Shown here: piece by piece, positions 11,692 through 24,113 of the stretch
Layout: each line of letters begins with the position of its first letter
Position numbering within the stretch: the first letter of the stretch is position 1
Assembly: GCA_028583415.1 (NCBI GenBank)
Contig: CM053266.1
Location: 36,761,758 to 36,825,757, forward strand
Origin: Protea cynaroides
Lineage: Eukaryota; Streptophyta; Magnoliopsida; Proteales; Proteaceae
Length of the DNA: 64,000 nt
Reading direction: 5' to 3'
Translations under genes and position numbers: made by a program
The notes under the pieces: model-generated
What the model was told of the DNA's origin: nothing
Databases searched by the model: none
The model's input: only the letters and a program-made list of their open reading frames with translations

Positions 11692-14127
11692 TGATGTAGG
11701 CTAACCTAGGGTCTCTAGTTTAACCTACTTTAACATGACAAACTAACACAAGGATTAAAGAAATAAGTAACTAATGTGTAGGGACTGTTATGGACAGCAA
11801 CGCACATGACATGCTTACGAGATTAGTGTCATGATAACTACAACTAAAGAATAGTATAAAGCCAAATAACATGATAAACTAAGCAATTATTAATTAAGTT
11901 TCATGTCATGTTCATAATAAACCATAATGATAATTTCAGTTACCATCCAAAAAGAATTGACTAAATCACCTACCACCCAAGTTGTTTAAAAAAATTACCT
12001 ACCACCCAAGTTAGACAAACGTTAGTTAAAGTACTGATGGGAAAGAATCGAAATTGTGTGTAGACGTTTATACCCCTTTTCTTCTTCCTCTCTATTTCTC
12101 TACAATATTTTATCAAAAAAAAAAAAAAGAGAAACCCTAACTCCGGATTATAGTTTTGATAACAATGACGATGATGAAGAGGAAGGCTCCGGCAAGTTTC
12201 TTCGTCGGATCTCTGATCTCCGCTGTAAATTTACCCCAAGGGCGTTGATTGGATTAAGATGGTGGGTTGCAGGGCTTTTTTTAATGGAGTGTCTGAGTTT
12301 TGGTTTTCATTTTGTTCCTTCTTTTCTTGCTTTTATCCTCATTTCTCTGATAGAAGATCGATTTTCTGAAATGTTAACTTCGGCTCTAGATGGTAGAGAT
12401 TGTTTATGGGTTTTCATTTTGATTGGTTCTAATTTGTGAAATAAGCCGTTTCCTCTATTCTAATTATATTCTTATTCATCTTTGATTCTGGTATTGATTT
12501 TGATACTTCCATTTTCTATTTTATTCTCTCTATCTGTTTGTATTCTTGCATCTCTTGGAATCGACCTGTTGATGATCAGGCCCCTTGATGCTTCTTTTTC
12601 TGAAACTGAGTTTGGGATTTTAGTCTCTGCAATTTTCGTCTCCTCAGGCTCCAATTTAACGGTAACTATCGTAGATTTCCCTAGTTCTCTGTCAAACAAG
12701 GGAAGAGACTGCTGAAGCTTGAGCTCTTTCAATACACCGAAGCACCACCAGTGTTCTTTGCGGGAAAATTGATCGATGTTGTCTTCAATGATTCTGATTC
12801 ATCAAACAGATGCCTACGAATCGATTCAGTCAGAGCAAAATTCAATCATTCGTATTCAGATCCTGACATTTTTTCTCTTTTTTTTTTCCTTGTGTTATTC
12901 GTTTATGAGTCTTAGATAGAGAGCAGACAAAATAGAGAGATGTTAAAAAAAAAGGGTATTATTGTCATTGAAGTATTTTCTAACGGTTGACATCAGCAAC
13001 TAACGACTCTGTTAGTTACTTTTAGATCTTTTTGATAAACGTTTGTCTAACTTGGATGGTAAGTATTTTTTTAAACAACTTGGGTGGTAAGTGATTGGGT
13101 GTATTCTTTTTGGGTGGTAGCTGAAATTACCCCTAAACCATAGGTTAAGAAGTACTAATATGCAAAAGATTTTAAAACTCCAAAAACTAACATTATTAAA
13201 TGCCTAATGACTAGATAAACCTATGAACATATAAAAACAGTAACTTTTTAATAATTAAAGAGATGAAATCCTAACAATAACATGTTAAATACGAAGGCTC
13301 AACTGTAATAATGCAATCAAAGTGGTTGTCCACGTTAGTAAACACAAACTTGGCATTTACTATGACAGAAATTATGTAAGTTAGAGTTACAGCTCAAAAT
13401 GATGTACTAGAACAAAACTAAATAACCCAACAACGGGTTATCACTATGATATTGGCTAACAGAAGGGGTGGTAATAATATGTTAAACAATAAATATCAGA
13501 AAAAACAAAAGGGACAACAATGCAAGGGGAATTTTAGTAGTAAGAAAGAGAGAAAGGGGAGAAGAAATCTGTCCCAGCAGATCAAGAGAGAAGAGGATTG
13601 TACCTGATAGAGAAGAGAAACCGAGAGAGATGGTTGCTATACCTGCAAGAGAGGAGAGAGAGACAAGAAAGAGAGAGAGCCGAGAGAGCAGTTTGGCTTT
13701 CTTCTTTTTTCTATATTGAATAAACATCATCTGAATTTCATTAATTAAAAAAGAGCCTATATATGGCTTACAATCCTAATATCATTATGATTCTAAATTT
13801 CAATTAAATTTAGAGTCCTAAAACAACTTAACTACTACTAAAAGACTTATAATCAAGTCTCAAAGGAGGGGGATGGGCCCACAATAACAAACAAATCAGA
13901 ATTATAACTCACCCACGTTTTAAGGAGGTGGGATCCATAGTTAAAAAATAAATAAATAAATAAAACAGAAGAGATCCCTTACGCCTCTAACAATAAAAAT
14001 AAAATAAAACAAATAAAATCCTAAATCTACTAGGACTAGGATTCCTAGTAATATTACTAGGACTAGGATTCCTTAATATTACTAGGACTAGGATTCCTAG
14101 TAATATTAGGTGTCGATGTCCTCATCA
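11692..14127 (-). mobile_element. Solo LTR inserted in Copia gag, TSD CAAAG, itself carrying a MULE
   Basis: On the plus strand it begins TGATGTAGGC and ends CCTCATCA. It is flanked by the 5-bp duplication CAAAG (11687-11691 and 14128-14132). Removal restores the gag reading GF-VNGDSPTPN without a frameshift. About 1220 bp remain after subtracting the MULE and its TSD. A related solo LTR lies at 40673-41915 on the plus strand; both share GATGAGGACATCG at the start and GTTAGCCTACATCA at the end. The minus strand carries an LTR-like promoter and a CT-rich leader near 13620-13700. Three tandem copies of a ~27-bp TACTAGGACTAGGATTCC unit occur at about 14028-14106. Confidence 0.88.
11927..13133. 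mobile_element. Mutator-like (MULE) non-autonomous element, 1207 bp, 9-bp TSD
   Basis: It is inserted in the solo LTR and flanked by TAAACCATA at 11918-11926 and 13134-13142. The empty site is seen in the related LTR near 41675. The terminal inverted repeats are about 110 bp long: left AATTTCAGTTACCATCC... and right, reverse-complemented, AATTTCAGCTACCACCC..., with repeated CTACCACCCAAGTT inside. The interior has a CT-rich stretch and open frames near 12140-12439 (plus) and 12730-12472 (minus) that begin without ATG and match no family I know. It could carry captured host DNA (Pack-MULE) or simply be a deletion derivative. Confidence 0.85.
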
Positions 14128-14278
14128 CAAAGCCAAGCAGGTCTTGGCTCTCGATCAGCGTGAGAAGCTGTGTCTCCCAGAGGAGATAATTCCCAGTATG
14201 AAGCTTCAGAGACACGAAATTAGAGACATTCAAGGTAGATGGATATGAATAGGGTGAATCCGACCTTGTTGCCGCCAT
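14128..14278 (-). pseudogene. Copia gag N-terminus, cut by the solo LTR
   Basis: The ATG at 14278 opens MAATRSDSPYS... followed by KLHTGNYLLWETQLLTLIES, the standard Copia gag opening (LTxxNYLLWKxQ). It is interrupted after GF by the insertion at 14127 and continues at 11686. Confidence 0.85.
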
Positions 14279-14406
14279 TAAATCGGGAAGATGAAACAAG
14301 ATTGCTGAAGATTTGCGCAGAATGCGCCTCTAACACCATATAGAAAGAGAGAAAGGGAGAAGAAAACGAAGAAAGGGGAAAATCTCTTATTTCAGCATGT
14401 GTCTTA

Positions 14407-15002
14407 GGGCTTGTTTGATAAAACTTCTGCTTCTGGATTCTATGGATTCTGGCTCCCAGGGAGTCATTTTAGAGTAGAAGTGTGTTTGATAAGTCCGATT
14501 GGATTCCAACTCCCACAAAGTGAACCGGATTCAGAATGATTCCAGAATCCAAAATTTTGGAGTCATAAATACTTCAAGCTGTTGGATCAACTTTTTAGGA
14601 GAAAAAAAGAGTCGACTCTCACATGACTCTCACTTGACCACCACCACCACCACCACCACAACCACCACCATTGCCACCACCCACCACCACCGCCGCCGCC
14701 GCCACCACCCACCACCACCGCCGCCGCCGCCACCACTTTCGCCGCCACCTCTACCACCACCACCACCCACCACCCACCACCCACCACCCACCACCACTAC
14801 CACGATTGTTTTTTTAGACTTCAATTGGGGGGATAGTGTGTTATCAAACATGTTTCTAATCCAAAGATACTCTAGAATCCATTTCAGAATTGCGTTATCA
14901 AAAAAGTTTCTACTCCAAAATAATCCTAGAGTAGCCTAAAGTAGAATCCAAATTTGAACCAGAATCTAGAATCCAGAATTAGAAGTTTTATCAAACGGGC
15001 CC
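14407..15002. mobile_element. PIF/Harbinger-type MITE with (CCA/CCG)n core, copy 1
   Basis: 596 bp inside the Copia 5' LTR, with TSD TTA at 14404-14406 and 15003-15005. The termini are GGGCTTGTTTGATAAAAC and, reverse-complemented, GGGCCCGTTTGATAAAAC; sub-terminal TCTGGATTCT motifs also mirror each other. The core at about 14637-14800 is almost pure CCACCA/CCGCCG triplets. The long apparent ORFs across it (Thr/Pro/His, or Gly/Trp/Val on the other strand) are repeat artefacts. The 3-bp TWA duplication and G-rich TIR fit PIF/Harbinger (Tourist-like) MITEs. Confidence 0.8.
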
Positions 15003-15137
15003 TTAGAGACTACGATAAGTATCTTTTATACTGAGTACAGGAACCGGTTATACTAGGTAATATTAAAATATCTATACCTAGACTATTGATTATGGGTGAC
15101 CTGGGCCTTATGGGCTTTACATGTTACTCCTCAATAT

Positions 15138-17668
15138 GTAGGCCTTTCAAGTTTTGTTGGTGATTTGATTTTTTTTACTAGTTTTTCTAGTTTCATATTT
15201 TAGCACATCTTTCCATATTTTTCATATTTACTTTTATATAATCCAACCCCTCTATATAGAGGCCGAGTTGGATCTCTTTAAAGGTATCTTGAAATTAATG
15301 AAAAATGCCTTTGTCATTTTTGTTTCTTAGAGTTTCTTACCTTATGGATTCAGTAGCGTGCTAACTGTGATTGCATATATGACTGGCCTTCACCCAGTGC
15401 GCATACCTATGTGTCTATTATATACACAGAAAATTTGTTAACGCTAGGATGAGATCTAGCCCCAACTGCCTCATGTTGGGCCTAAGTTTGAAAAACCCAA
15501 GCAAAGCCAGCATGAGTTGAAGCCGTAAATCATGCAAGCAATATATGTTACTTTTGGAAGGTTGATACCCGGTAATGATGTTCAATTTTTAAATTTGCAA
15601 TTTCTTCAATGATTAAAAGGAGTCAGTAGAGATACGATTTATTGATATAGCTGTTGTTCAAACATTTCTCAATGCAATCTATAGCTAGCCCTTCTTTTCT
15701 GCTCTCTATCCAAACAGGTTTATAATGGGATTAGAAGAACAAAATGGTTTTCATTCATAAAACTACATCCTCTCTCTGCTTTGTCATTTGCAGGATGGTA
15801 ACTTGTCGTCCATATCATGGACTCAAGTTCATGAGTGGACCAGATAAACAATCAGATTAGGGCACACCTCAGTTCTGATTGTGTCCACAGACCTAATGCC
15901 ACAAGTGACAACAAGATGGATGGAGATGGAACAGTAACCACAAAGACTTTCATGAGGGAAGAGTTTTAAAAATCTACACCACTTTACGTCTCATAATAGA
16001 CTGAAATTCCGTAAGGAAGCTAAATTTTCTTACTTGTCTGAAATGCTTCAACGAACAATCATCCGATCTACTTCGTCGATTTTTTTGAAAAGAAACACCT
16101 GTTTTCGTTTTCGATGGCCCTCAATTCTCCAAAATTTTCATACCTAGATTATTTTTTTGAGGTTGTTTGATCTTCTTTGTCTTTATTGTTTTTATTGTGT
16201 TTCAATTTTGAAAGATCTCCTTTTGGAATCGGGTTGTGTCGAGCCCTAGTGACTTGGTAATTGGCATGTAGTTTATTTGTTGTTTGGCTCCCTTCCGTAG
16301 GGCAGCTACTTATGGGGTCTATCTATTGATGCCCTTATTTTTTTTTTTCAGCTTATGAATAAATTATCTATTTATCCTAAATTAAAAAAAAAAAAATGAT
16401 TATGGATGGGTTCATCAGGCCAGGCACTCCAAGAAGGTCTGTGAATGGCCCATCTACAAAGACCTCCGTGGTCTGCCGCTGCCCTAATATTTGCCATGGG
16501 GCAGATTACCTAACTGGGCTGGGCTCAACCATTCATTTTGTGGTTAGGAGCTAGAAGGGACAAGTAAGAGCTGAAGGCGGCACTGTCCTCTCCCCCACCT
16601 GGTAACCATCCCACAACTTTGGGAGAGCCACCTAAATAAGTTGGCACCGCCTATTTAATTAACTTAACATTAATGGGTCTTTCTACTTGACACCAGTCCG
16701 TGGTTAGGTTTTCTTGACAACGATTCATTTTATCGTGTATGTTTATTGGATCATCAAGGGATCCACAAATATAGAAAAGCCCAGATAGTATGGATAGAGA
16801 TCGTCTCCGGTCCATCCAGTTCATCCAGTCATGAACGGATAGACTGAAATCAAAGAATGCGTATACCAATACATTGGGGGGTTCATCTTGCGATTTTGGT
16901 TCATCCGATCATAACAGTACGACTGGACAGGAGGGAGACAATCTATTTCTATATAGTATTAGTATTTGAGTCAGGATTGACGAAAAGTGTTTGGATTTTG
17001 CATTGTTCCTAAACGGGGAGCCTCGGTGTCAATAAGAATATCAGATAAGTAGAAGGGAAAGTGTCTGGATCACCTCAGTTTGAGAAGTGCTGGTTGTGTT
17101 GGAAGTTGGAACCCACCGAACTCCGACAAACACAGACGTTTAGCCTTCGTTTCAGAGATTTCTGCATGCGCATGTATAACTTGTAAATGATTGATTGATT
17201 GATATATGAGTGCATCAAACATGAAAGGCATTAATCCAAAATGTGTTATCTGCTGCTCTTTTTTTCTAAAATGGTGGCTGAGCTGACTGCACTGTTCGGT
17301 GCGGCTGATTCTGTTGGGATTCAAATCTTTCCTCCCAATGATTCGGGAGGACCAAAACGTCCCTTTGGATGGCCAATACATGAAGTTTAAGTGAATCTGA
17401 GCCGTCCATTTGAGTCAACATCGAATCGATAAACTGAACCGACAGGAGGTGTCGGCTCTAATAGAGAGTTAGGATTCATCCGAACCCCACATGTCGTGTG
17501 GTGCACACTGGAGTCTACTCTGTCTAATAAGAAAGAATGCATGCATAGCTATAGATAGTTTGCCTGTTATGTGGGTATCAATCATGCCCTTGCCATTAAT
17601 GGTAGATTTCAAAACCCAACTCAAAAGTGGGAGTACCAGCAGTCACCTGCAGACTCATGGTTAAAAGT
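15138..17668. other. Intergenic; possible LINE 3' tail at about 16070-16396
   Basis: No gene is recognised. A GT-rich, T-rich stretch ends AATAAATTATCTATTTATCC plus a poly-A run at about 16383-16396, which looks like the 3' end of a plant LINE; no coding part is visible. At 16675-16694 a 20-base string repeats, inverted, the one at 5108-5127. Frames such as 17381-17070 (minus) lack family features. Confidence 0.4.
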
Positions 17669-17676
17669 CAAATACG

Positions 17677-17946
17677 GATCGTCTTGAACTTGAGAAATGC
17701 CAGTGTCTTGAACTTGAGAAATGCCAGTGTCAGCTGGGTGGCCGACACCTGACATTCCCTCATATCCAATGCACTCTCTCATATCATATCCAATGGTATG
17801 AGAGTGATTGAATGTTTTTGTAAATTTTTTTTATTTTTATTTTTCTTTACAATCATTCTCATTCCATTGGATGTGAAGGAGTGCCAGGTGTCAGTCATCC
17901 AGTTGATACAGGCATTTCTCAAGTTCATCAAGAACTTGAGACGAGC
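17677..17946. mobile_element. Foldback MITE, 270 bp, 8-bp TSD CAAATACG
   Basis: It is flanked by CAAATACG at 17669-17676 and 17947-17954. The left arm (GATCGTCTTGAACTTGAG...) and the right arm, reverse-complemented (GCTCGTCTCAAGTTC...), pair over most of their length: both contain AACTTGAGAAATGCC and then sequence related to CACCTGACATTCC...CCAATG. The left arm has a 24-bp tandem duplication (GTCTTGAACTTGAGAAATGCCA, twice). The 8-bp TSD suggests hAT; a 9-bp MULE site with one mismatch is also possible. Confidence 0.72.
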
Positions 17947-17954
17947 CAAATACG

Positions 17955-20900
17955 AGTAAGTCACCTTCTGTTTTATTAGAAACTTGAATACGTCCTATCT
18001 GTCTATCGTTGGATTGAATTTCTTCTCAAAAATAAATCCATATGCTTATCTCTAGAAATCAAATCTTAATCATAATGTAAAAAAAGAAAACGAAATAGGA
18101 AGAAACAAATCATACAGCACAAAGATTTACGAGGTTTGACAAATTTTTTTTATTATATTCACAACGAGATGGGACGAGATCTGTTTCATTGTCAATGGAA
18201 CTAGAATAAAATTACAAGTGCTTGTCCTTACGCATCTAGTCTTATATAGAAATGCTATTACTATAAATTTATAGTGAAATTTATATAGATAAATTTAAAG
18301 AAATATCTATATAATCCTACAAAATTTTCCCGAGAAGCTACCACCCTTGAACTGGGCTCCTTCAACACTCCCGCTGCCCTAATTACGGAATACAAGACAT
18401 CAGACTTTCAAGGATGACAACAAATGACTGGCCAAATAAATAAAAAATACTAAATTAAGGTTCGAACCCTTTTCCTTGGTTCAATTCACAAAACTTTTTA
18501 TACTATTGATAAAAGCTATTCTGAGTATATTAAGGGACAGGGTTCAGTATTTGACATCAATTTAGGATTGATTATTCATGCATGATTGAGAGATTTGGGG
18601 AAGAAGAAGAGCCACCAAGTTGCAATGACTGACAAATCAAATGTCAATAAAAGATATTCAAAATATTTATCTAAAATTTAAATACAATAATATAATAAAG
18701 AAAGGAACAAAGTAATAGAGAGAGACAATGGGAATTTAATAAGTAAAATGCCTATTCTCTTCAGACATTATAAATAATTCCCCCAAGACCTACAAAAGTT
18801 AAAAAAAAATAATGGAAAGGACCAATATGTTCCTTTTTTTTTTCTTGATATAAAATTATAAGAATCATAAAAAATTGAAAGTCAATGAACTAAGAACATT
18901 AACAATTCATAATATCTCCTAATTTAGGTGTTTGAAGAGATTTGCCCCCACCCAAAGTTAAGGCTAACATGGGTGGAACTCATCATATTATGCTATTCCA
19001 TAAAGGAGACTATATATAAGAAGCTTATTGTATATTATTTGGTTTTTTTTTATTTTTTATAAAGATCTCTTGTATTGTTTGTTGAGTCCAAGTCTACTAA
19101 GGTGTATACATATATTATTCTATCTTAAGTGGTTAAGGGAAGGGAGGTTGGTTGTGCAAAACTACAAATTAGTTACACTCAACTTGTAAGGCTAATAAAG
19201 ATGTAGCTAAAGGGAACGTGGGAAGGGGAGGGAGGAAGTTAGGTGAGGTGGGTCGAGTAAATGTGCACTGTGGAGATGATGGTCTCAAGGGTGTCTCCAC
19301 ACTCCACTTGCTCTATATTTAAATCATGGAAGATTTGAATTCTCTCCATATCTCAAATGGGTTTGTTATATTATGGAAGTGGGAAGGTTAGTCGAACTCA
19401 TCTCCTTTGCTTCTTTGCCTTTTAATAATGAAAAGTCTCATCCATTCCCTCTTGCCTTCCTCCTTCTTTTTTTCTATCTTTTTCTTTTTCTTTTCCCGGG
19501 ATTTGATGCAGTCATCTCTCTCTCCCTTATTTTTCAACTTGAAATGCCAACTTCAGATTGGAAGGAACCCCATAAGTTGAGTGGCGAGCAGACTCTCCTT
19601 TGTATATATAATATATATAGAATGGGTTCGGGATGACTGATCGGCACGAACATTGTGTTTGGATAATTTGATGAAGCATTTTAGTCCCATAGTCTAAGAC
19701 TTTGATGGTAGTTTTGGACATTGGTTTTATAGAAGATTGGGAATAAAAAATTATTATTAGGGAATGAATTTTAATTTACACAAAAAGAATCTATTTTATG
19801 CCGCTATCCATTGAACTTTTCTTTCTACCAAAAAACAAAAAAAATATATATATATATATATTCATATTTTTCTTTAAATTATTTTTTATCACACTTTATC
19901 AAAATAATAGCTTTTGACCTAGTGATTTAGACATTGAATTGTAAGAGGATCGGTGTTGAATTCAAGTTTTCTCACTTAACAAGTTATTAAATATGATTTT
20001 TCAATGGGCTGTGCGTGGATTCAGTACTTGGGTCTGAGATGGGCACTTTGGTAAGGGTCAGAGCAAGTATACATTGCAATTTTTATTTCTTTAGGTTGGC
20101 CATTTTCTAAACCTCATGTACAACCAAGATTCTAAATCTATGTATTGAACACATCATCATCAATTATGTCTAAAATCAATCTGATTCAATCCAAATAAGA
20201 TTGATGTACGAATCTAATAAGAAACTAACATGTTGCCAATACCATATATGGGATCCAAATCCGTCTTACTTGGATTTTAGATGGTGTGACCCAATATATA
20301 CCACATGGTAAATTAGTTATGGCCTGAATTTCATGTAAACAATTGTAAAGATTCATTACTATTTAAAATCAAATAGATGGTTAAAACTACAAGGGAATTT
20401 GCTAATACATGGGGCAAATAATTAAGTTTTGAAAAAGAAAAAAAAAAGGTCTTCTGCTACAATCTTTAGTTTCACATTGGTTCTGAATGAGAGTTGATAT
20501 GCTCCTAGTTCTCTCACTTGATGAGTTGGTTTTGATGGACGAGACCCAGGTTTGTATCAATTAGTGTTTTCATTGACTCACCTGCCACGGTCACCCTAAG
20601 AGTGGGGTACCATGAAAACGGCTACTTAGAATTAAGGCCAAAATGAAAGCTCCACGAATGTGAGTTGCCGGGAACATCGCCTTAAAAAAGGATTACGGCA
20701 AAAAGAACCACTAAAAATAAAAATCAGAGTGAAAACCACTGTGAATGCAAGCTGCCCAAACATCGATAGTACATTATTAATCAGATAACCACATTCTTTT
20801 TTTTTACTGTTAATTGACTTACCATATAAAATAGAAAAAATGGTTTCTTACACTATTAGCATTAGAAGCTTCCTCACCCCATTCCAAAAGAAATGCTTTT

Positions 20901-23900
20901 TTTTATTCTTGTTTTTATTGAAAAATTTTGCATCTTTAGACAATCAAACATAACGTAATGGAGTAGAATTTGACTTAGGGGGCATGATATGCTATATTTG
21001 TCCTGAAGACATCACAATCACGTGGTGCTAGCTCAGATCTTTTGGAATTCTTCAAAAAATTTAAAAATAAATTAATATCCTTAATTAATTCAAGAGGTAT
21101 ATGTCAACCTGATGGGATGAATAATGTTGAAGTAACAAACGTGAATGAATTGTCCATCTTCTAGCTAACACTATAAACAGCGAATAACATTAAAAAAAAA
21201 AAAAAAAAAAAAAAAAATAACAAAGAAGGAAAAGTAAACAGATCTTTTTTATTTGAAAAAATAAACCAAGGTTGTTGAATGCTAGTAGCTAGCTAGACTA
21301 AAACCTCCATCCATTGTTGATAACTTAGTATTTAGTAACCTGTAGTTACTTCAAGTTTATTGTCAATATTTTGAAAGTTATAGAGTGGAACCAAAAAGGA
21401 CAAGAGAGTTGGTTGAGGTCTGCAGGTTGCCACAAGAAACATACATGGTTAGGTTCTTACACCATAATGGATGAGTTTGGAATTGGAACTTAAATTTATC
21501 AAACAATTTAAAATATATACGGATACAACAAATAAAAATATAGAGTTGATTTTTTTTTTTGGGGGGGGGGGGGGGGGCGTTTAGGATTTGAAATATCCAA
21601 ATAGGAAGAAAACACAAAGAATTAACGTGGTTCAACACCCCATCGTAGGATGTCTACGTCCACCAGAGAAAAGAGAAATTCTTTATTCCCAAGAAACTTG
21701 TACAGCTCTCTACCTGACAGGCTTAGCTCATCTGTCAGCCTTACAGTGCCTTCCGCTCTCAACTGACAGCCCATAAAGTCTTACTTAGGTTTTCCAACAC
21801 AGAGATAATTTACAAGGAAACCTAGAAATCATAATCCCGCCACAATTATAAGTTTACCCCGTACATGTAATAGACTCGTACCCTAATACAAATATTACCC
21901 TTATAATTACGTGGACCCCACAGAATACAAGACAATAACCCAACAGGAGGGAGGGGGAGGTTCTTGGCTCTGCAAAGGAAGGAAAATCATAGAAAGAGAT
22001 TATAGGAGGGGGTATAATGGATTTTGTTCACTTCTAAAGATGGATGTCAGCATATCATAGTGTCAAATACTTGATCTGTCGATTAAAAAATTTATTTTTA
22101 TGGGTATATTACATGTTTATAAGAGAATGACGAAAATAGAAAAAAAAAATCCTCTCTCTCTCTCTCTTTCTCTCTTGTTTTGTGAGTGGTGAGCAATAAC
22201 AACTTAATACACATTTGAAATCTATACGGCACATCAGCATTGACCATGCTATTGGACTTTCATTTTCATTCTAAATTAGGTCCTAAATCTTAATACAATA
22301 GTCTCACCATCCATAACCAACACTACAAACCCTGATCACAAACCACTAAATTAGACCGGCTTTTGGTTCACCTGCTCAATTACATGAGCATAAAACAGTA
22401 CCTAAGGGTATTTTAGAACTGAAAAATTTATCCATCTGCTTTTTTTTTTTGTAACAAATATATAGATTACAATTTCTATGTCATGTTATATGATTTCTTT
22501 TTTATTTTACTTATCTCTGTGCCCAATTGGCCTATGATTACAATTACCTTAAGAGTTACAAAGGAAGAAGAATAATGGAGTGATCTTAGGATAATTATGC
22601 GAGGCGCCTTAATGAGGACTCCTCGAACAACAAGGACTCAACCCTGGGGTCTTCCGAAGTCCCTTTTGTTGGGAGGACAATGATTGTAACTTTACCTTCT
22701 TCCATATGAAAAGAAGCAACCACCGTCAAAAGTGTCCTGATCATCTAGAAGATGTATGAGCTTTTGTGCCGTTTCATTGGTTTTTTTCAATAGGAACCAT
22801 GTCCCTTTTAGAATATATGGGGTTTCCCTTCATTGATGAGTCGATGTGCTATTTGGGTCGCCCTTGTTTGGGCTTGGTCTTATGGAGTCAGCTATGGGTT
22901 GATCATAACTCCATATATTTTTGTTTTTGAAATGACCTTTAAGGCATAATGTGAGATAGTAACCGCGATAACCTCCTTGGTGCCTCCATTCTATTGAAAA
23001 GACAACAACCCAGACATTCTTGTCATATGATGATTGGATGAATTGGCTATGGCATCCTAATACATATACTCTTCATCACCCGCATACACACCTGACACAT
23101 GCACGTATAGGCACGTACACATGCAGCATGATATATATTGGTGTGAACGTATAATGTTCACGATCGGTCAACCAGGGCAGGCCTTCCATTGTAAGCGGGC
23201 TGGCCTTATTGAATCAAGGGAATCCTTCCTTCCCTGGAGTGTGACGTAAAAAAATAATTAAATAAATAAATAAAAATTAACCAAAAAAACATAAAGTCAG
23301 CTTTCTTTGGTCAACATCTAACATCTAACATCTCATTCCTGGTAAGAAGCCTCTTTCTACGTTGTGGGGGCAAAAACGGAATTAAAGTCAACCAAAACCC
23401 AGGGGTATTCTAGTCAAATTACTACATAAACGCGGATGCAGAAACTCAATACGCAACAACACGCACCGGTACAGTAGAGAAAAGATATCCCTGCGCGCAG
23501 CCACTCCTGAGTCCTGACTCCAACTTGTGTGCCATCATCATTTAACACGTGTTAAATCTAAGGCTCTCTTAATCGAACGGCTGCTGGATACTTCCAAAGT
23601 CCAAACCACGGTTGGATTTTGGTCTTTTGACATTTTAGATCTTTCCCACCACGATCACGATCAGCGATCAGCATTTGTAAGTAAAATTACGACCCATGCC
23701 CCTATGAGTTCCAAGTTCCACGCCCTTTTTTTGTTGGTTAACCTTTTGTCAACGCTTGCATACGCACAATTACACAAAACTGCGAAATATATTTTTAAAT
23801 TACAATAAAATACATATGGTCAATTAATAAAACTAAAAACCCACCCAACTAATAAATAAGAGGGCTGGCCGCCTGCCTTGTGGAGAGAAAATGTAATAAA
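17955..23900. other. Intergenic, about 6 kb, no gene recognised
   Basis: AT-rich with simple repeats: (TA)n at about 19850-19861, poly-A at about 21191-21217, T10/G18 at about 21550-21577, and (CT)n near 22152-22175. The 21590-21700 stretch (AACGTGGTTCAACACCCCATCG...TCTACGTCCACCAGAG) resembles a conserved string I associate with plant LTR-type repeats, and 18060-18200 is a weaker version. Some T-rich stretches near 22800-23280 could be old retroposon tails. All ORFs are short and without recognisable domains. Confidence 0.45.
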
Positions 23901-24113
23901 ACTCTAGTGAGAGAATGATATCAAAAGTCAACCCCTCTTCTTCGATTCTTCATTTCTCCTCTGACGCGTCTGCATCTTCATTATCGCTGATTAATTGAAG
24001 CGGGCACCATCAACCATGAAAGATCGGTTCTGAACTTCTACATTCGAAAGGGTTTATTTCTTTCGTTTTTTTTTTTTTTTTTTTTTTTGATTCACTTCTC
24101 TGGCTACGTTTCA

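Larger units (their letters stand above)
5437..15137 (-). mobile_element. Degenerate Copia LTR retrotransposon with nested insertions
   Basis: The element reads right to left. The 5' LTR (14339-15137, interrupted by a MITE) and 3' LTR (5437-5588) share the strings TATAGAAAGAGAG, CTATACCTAGAC and GGGCCTTATGGGCTTTACAT and the end CTCAATAT. A PBS similar to the initiator-Met tRNA complement (TGGTGTTAGAGGCGC) abuts the 5' LTR at 14338. A purine tract (CAGGGGGG on the minus strand) abuts the 3' LTR. The order gag, protease, integrase, RT, RNase H is the Copia order. Three foreign inserts sit at 7802-9048, 11692-14127 and 14407-15002. Stops and frameshifts in pol show it is dead. The shorter 3' LTR lacks a segment present in the 5' copy. 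A clear target-site duplication was not found for the element itself. Confidence 0.9.

Noticed and set aside
14028..14106. CRISPR-like short repeat array (TACTAGGACTAGGATTCC units)
   Set aside because: Only three units, directly tandem with no unique spacers, inside a plant solo LTR.
14587..14939. Long Thr/Pro/His-rich and Gly/Trp/Val-rich frames
   Set aside because: Pure artefacts of the CCA/CCG triplet array inside a MITE.
5437..15137. Endogenous viral element
   Set aside because: The gene order and LTR/PBS are those of a Copia retrotransposon; no envelope, movement or capsid gene is present.
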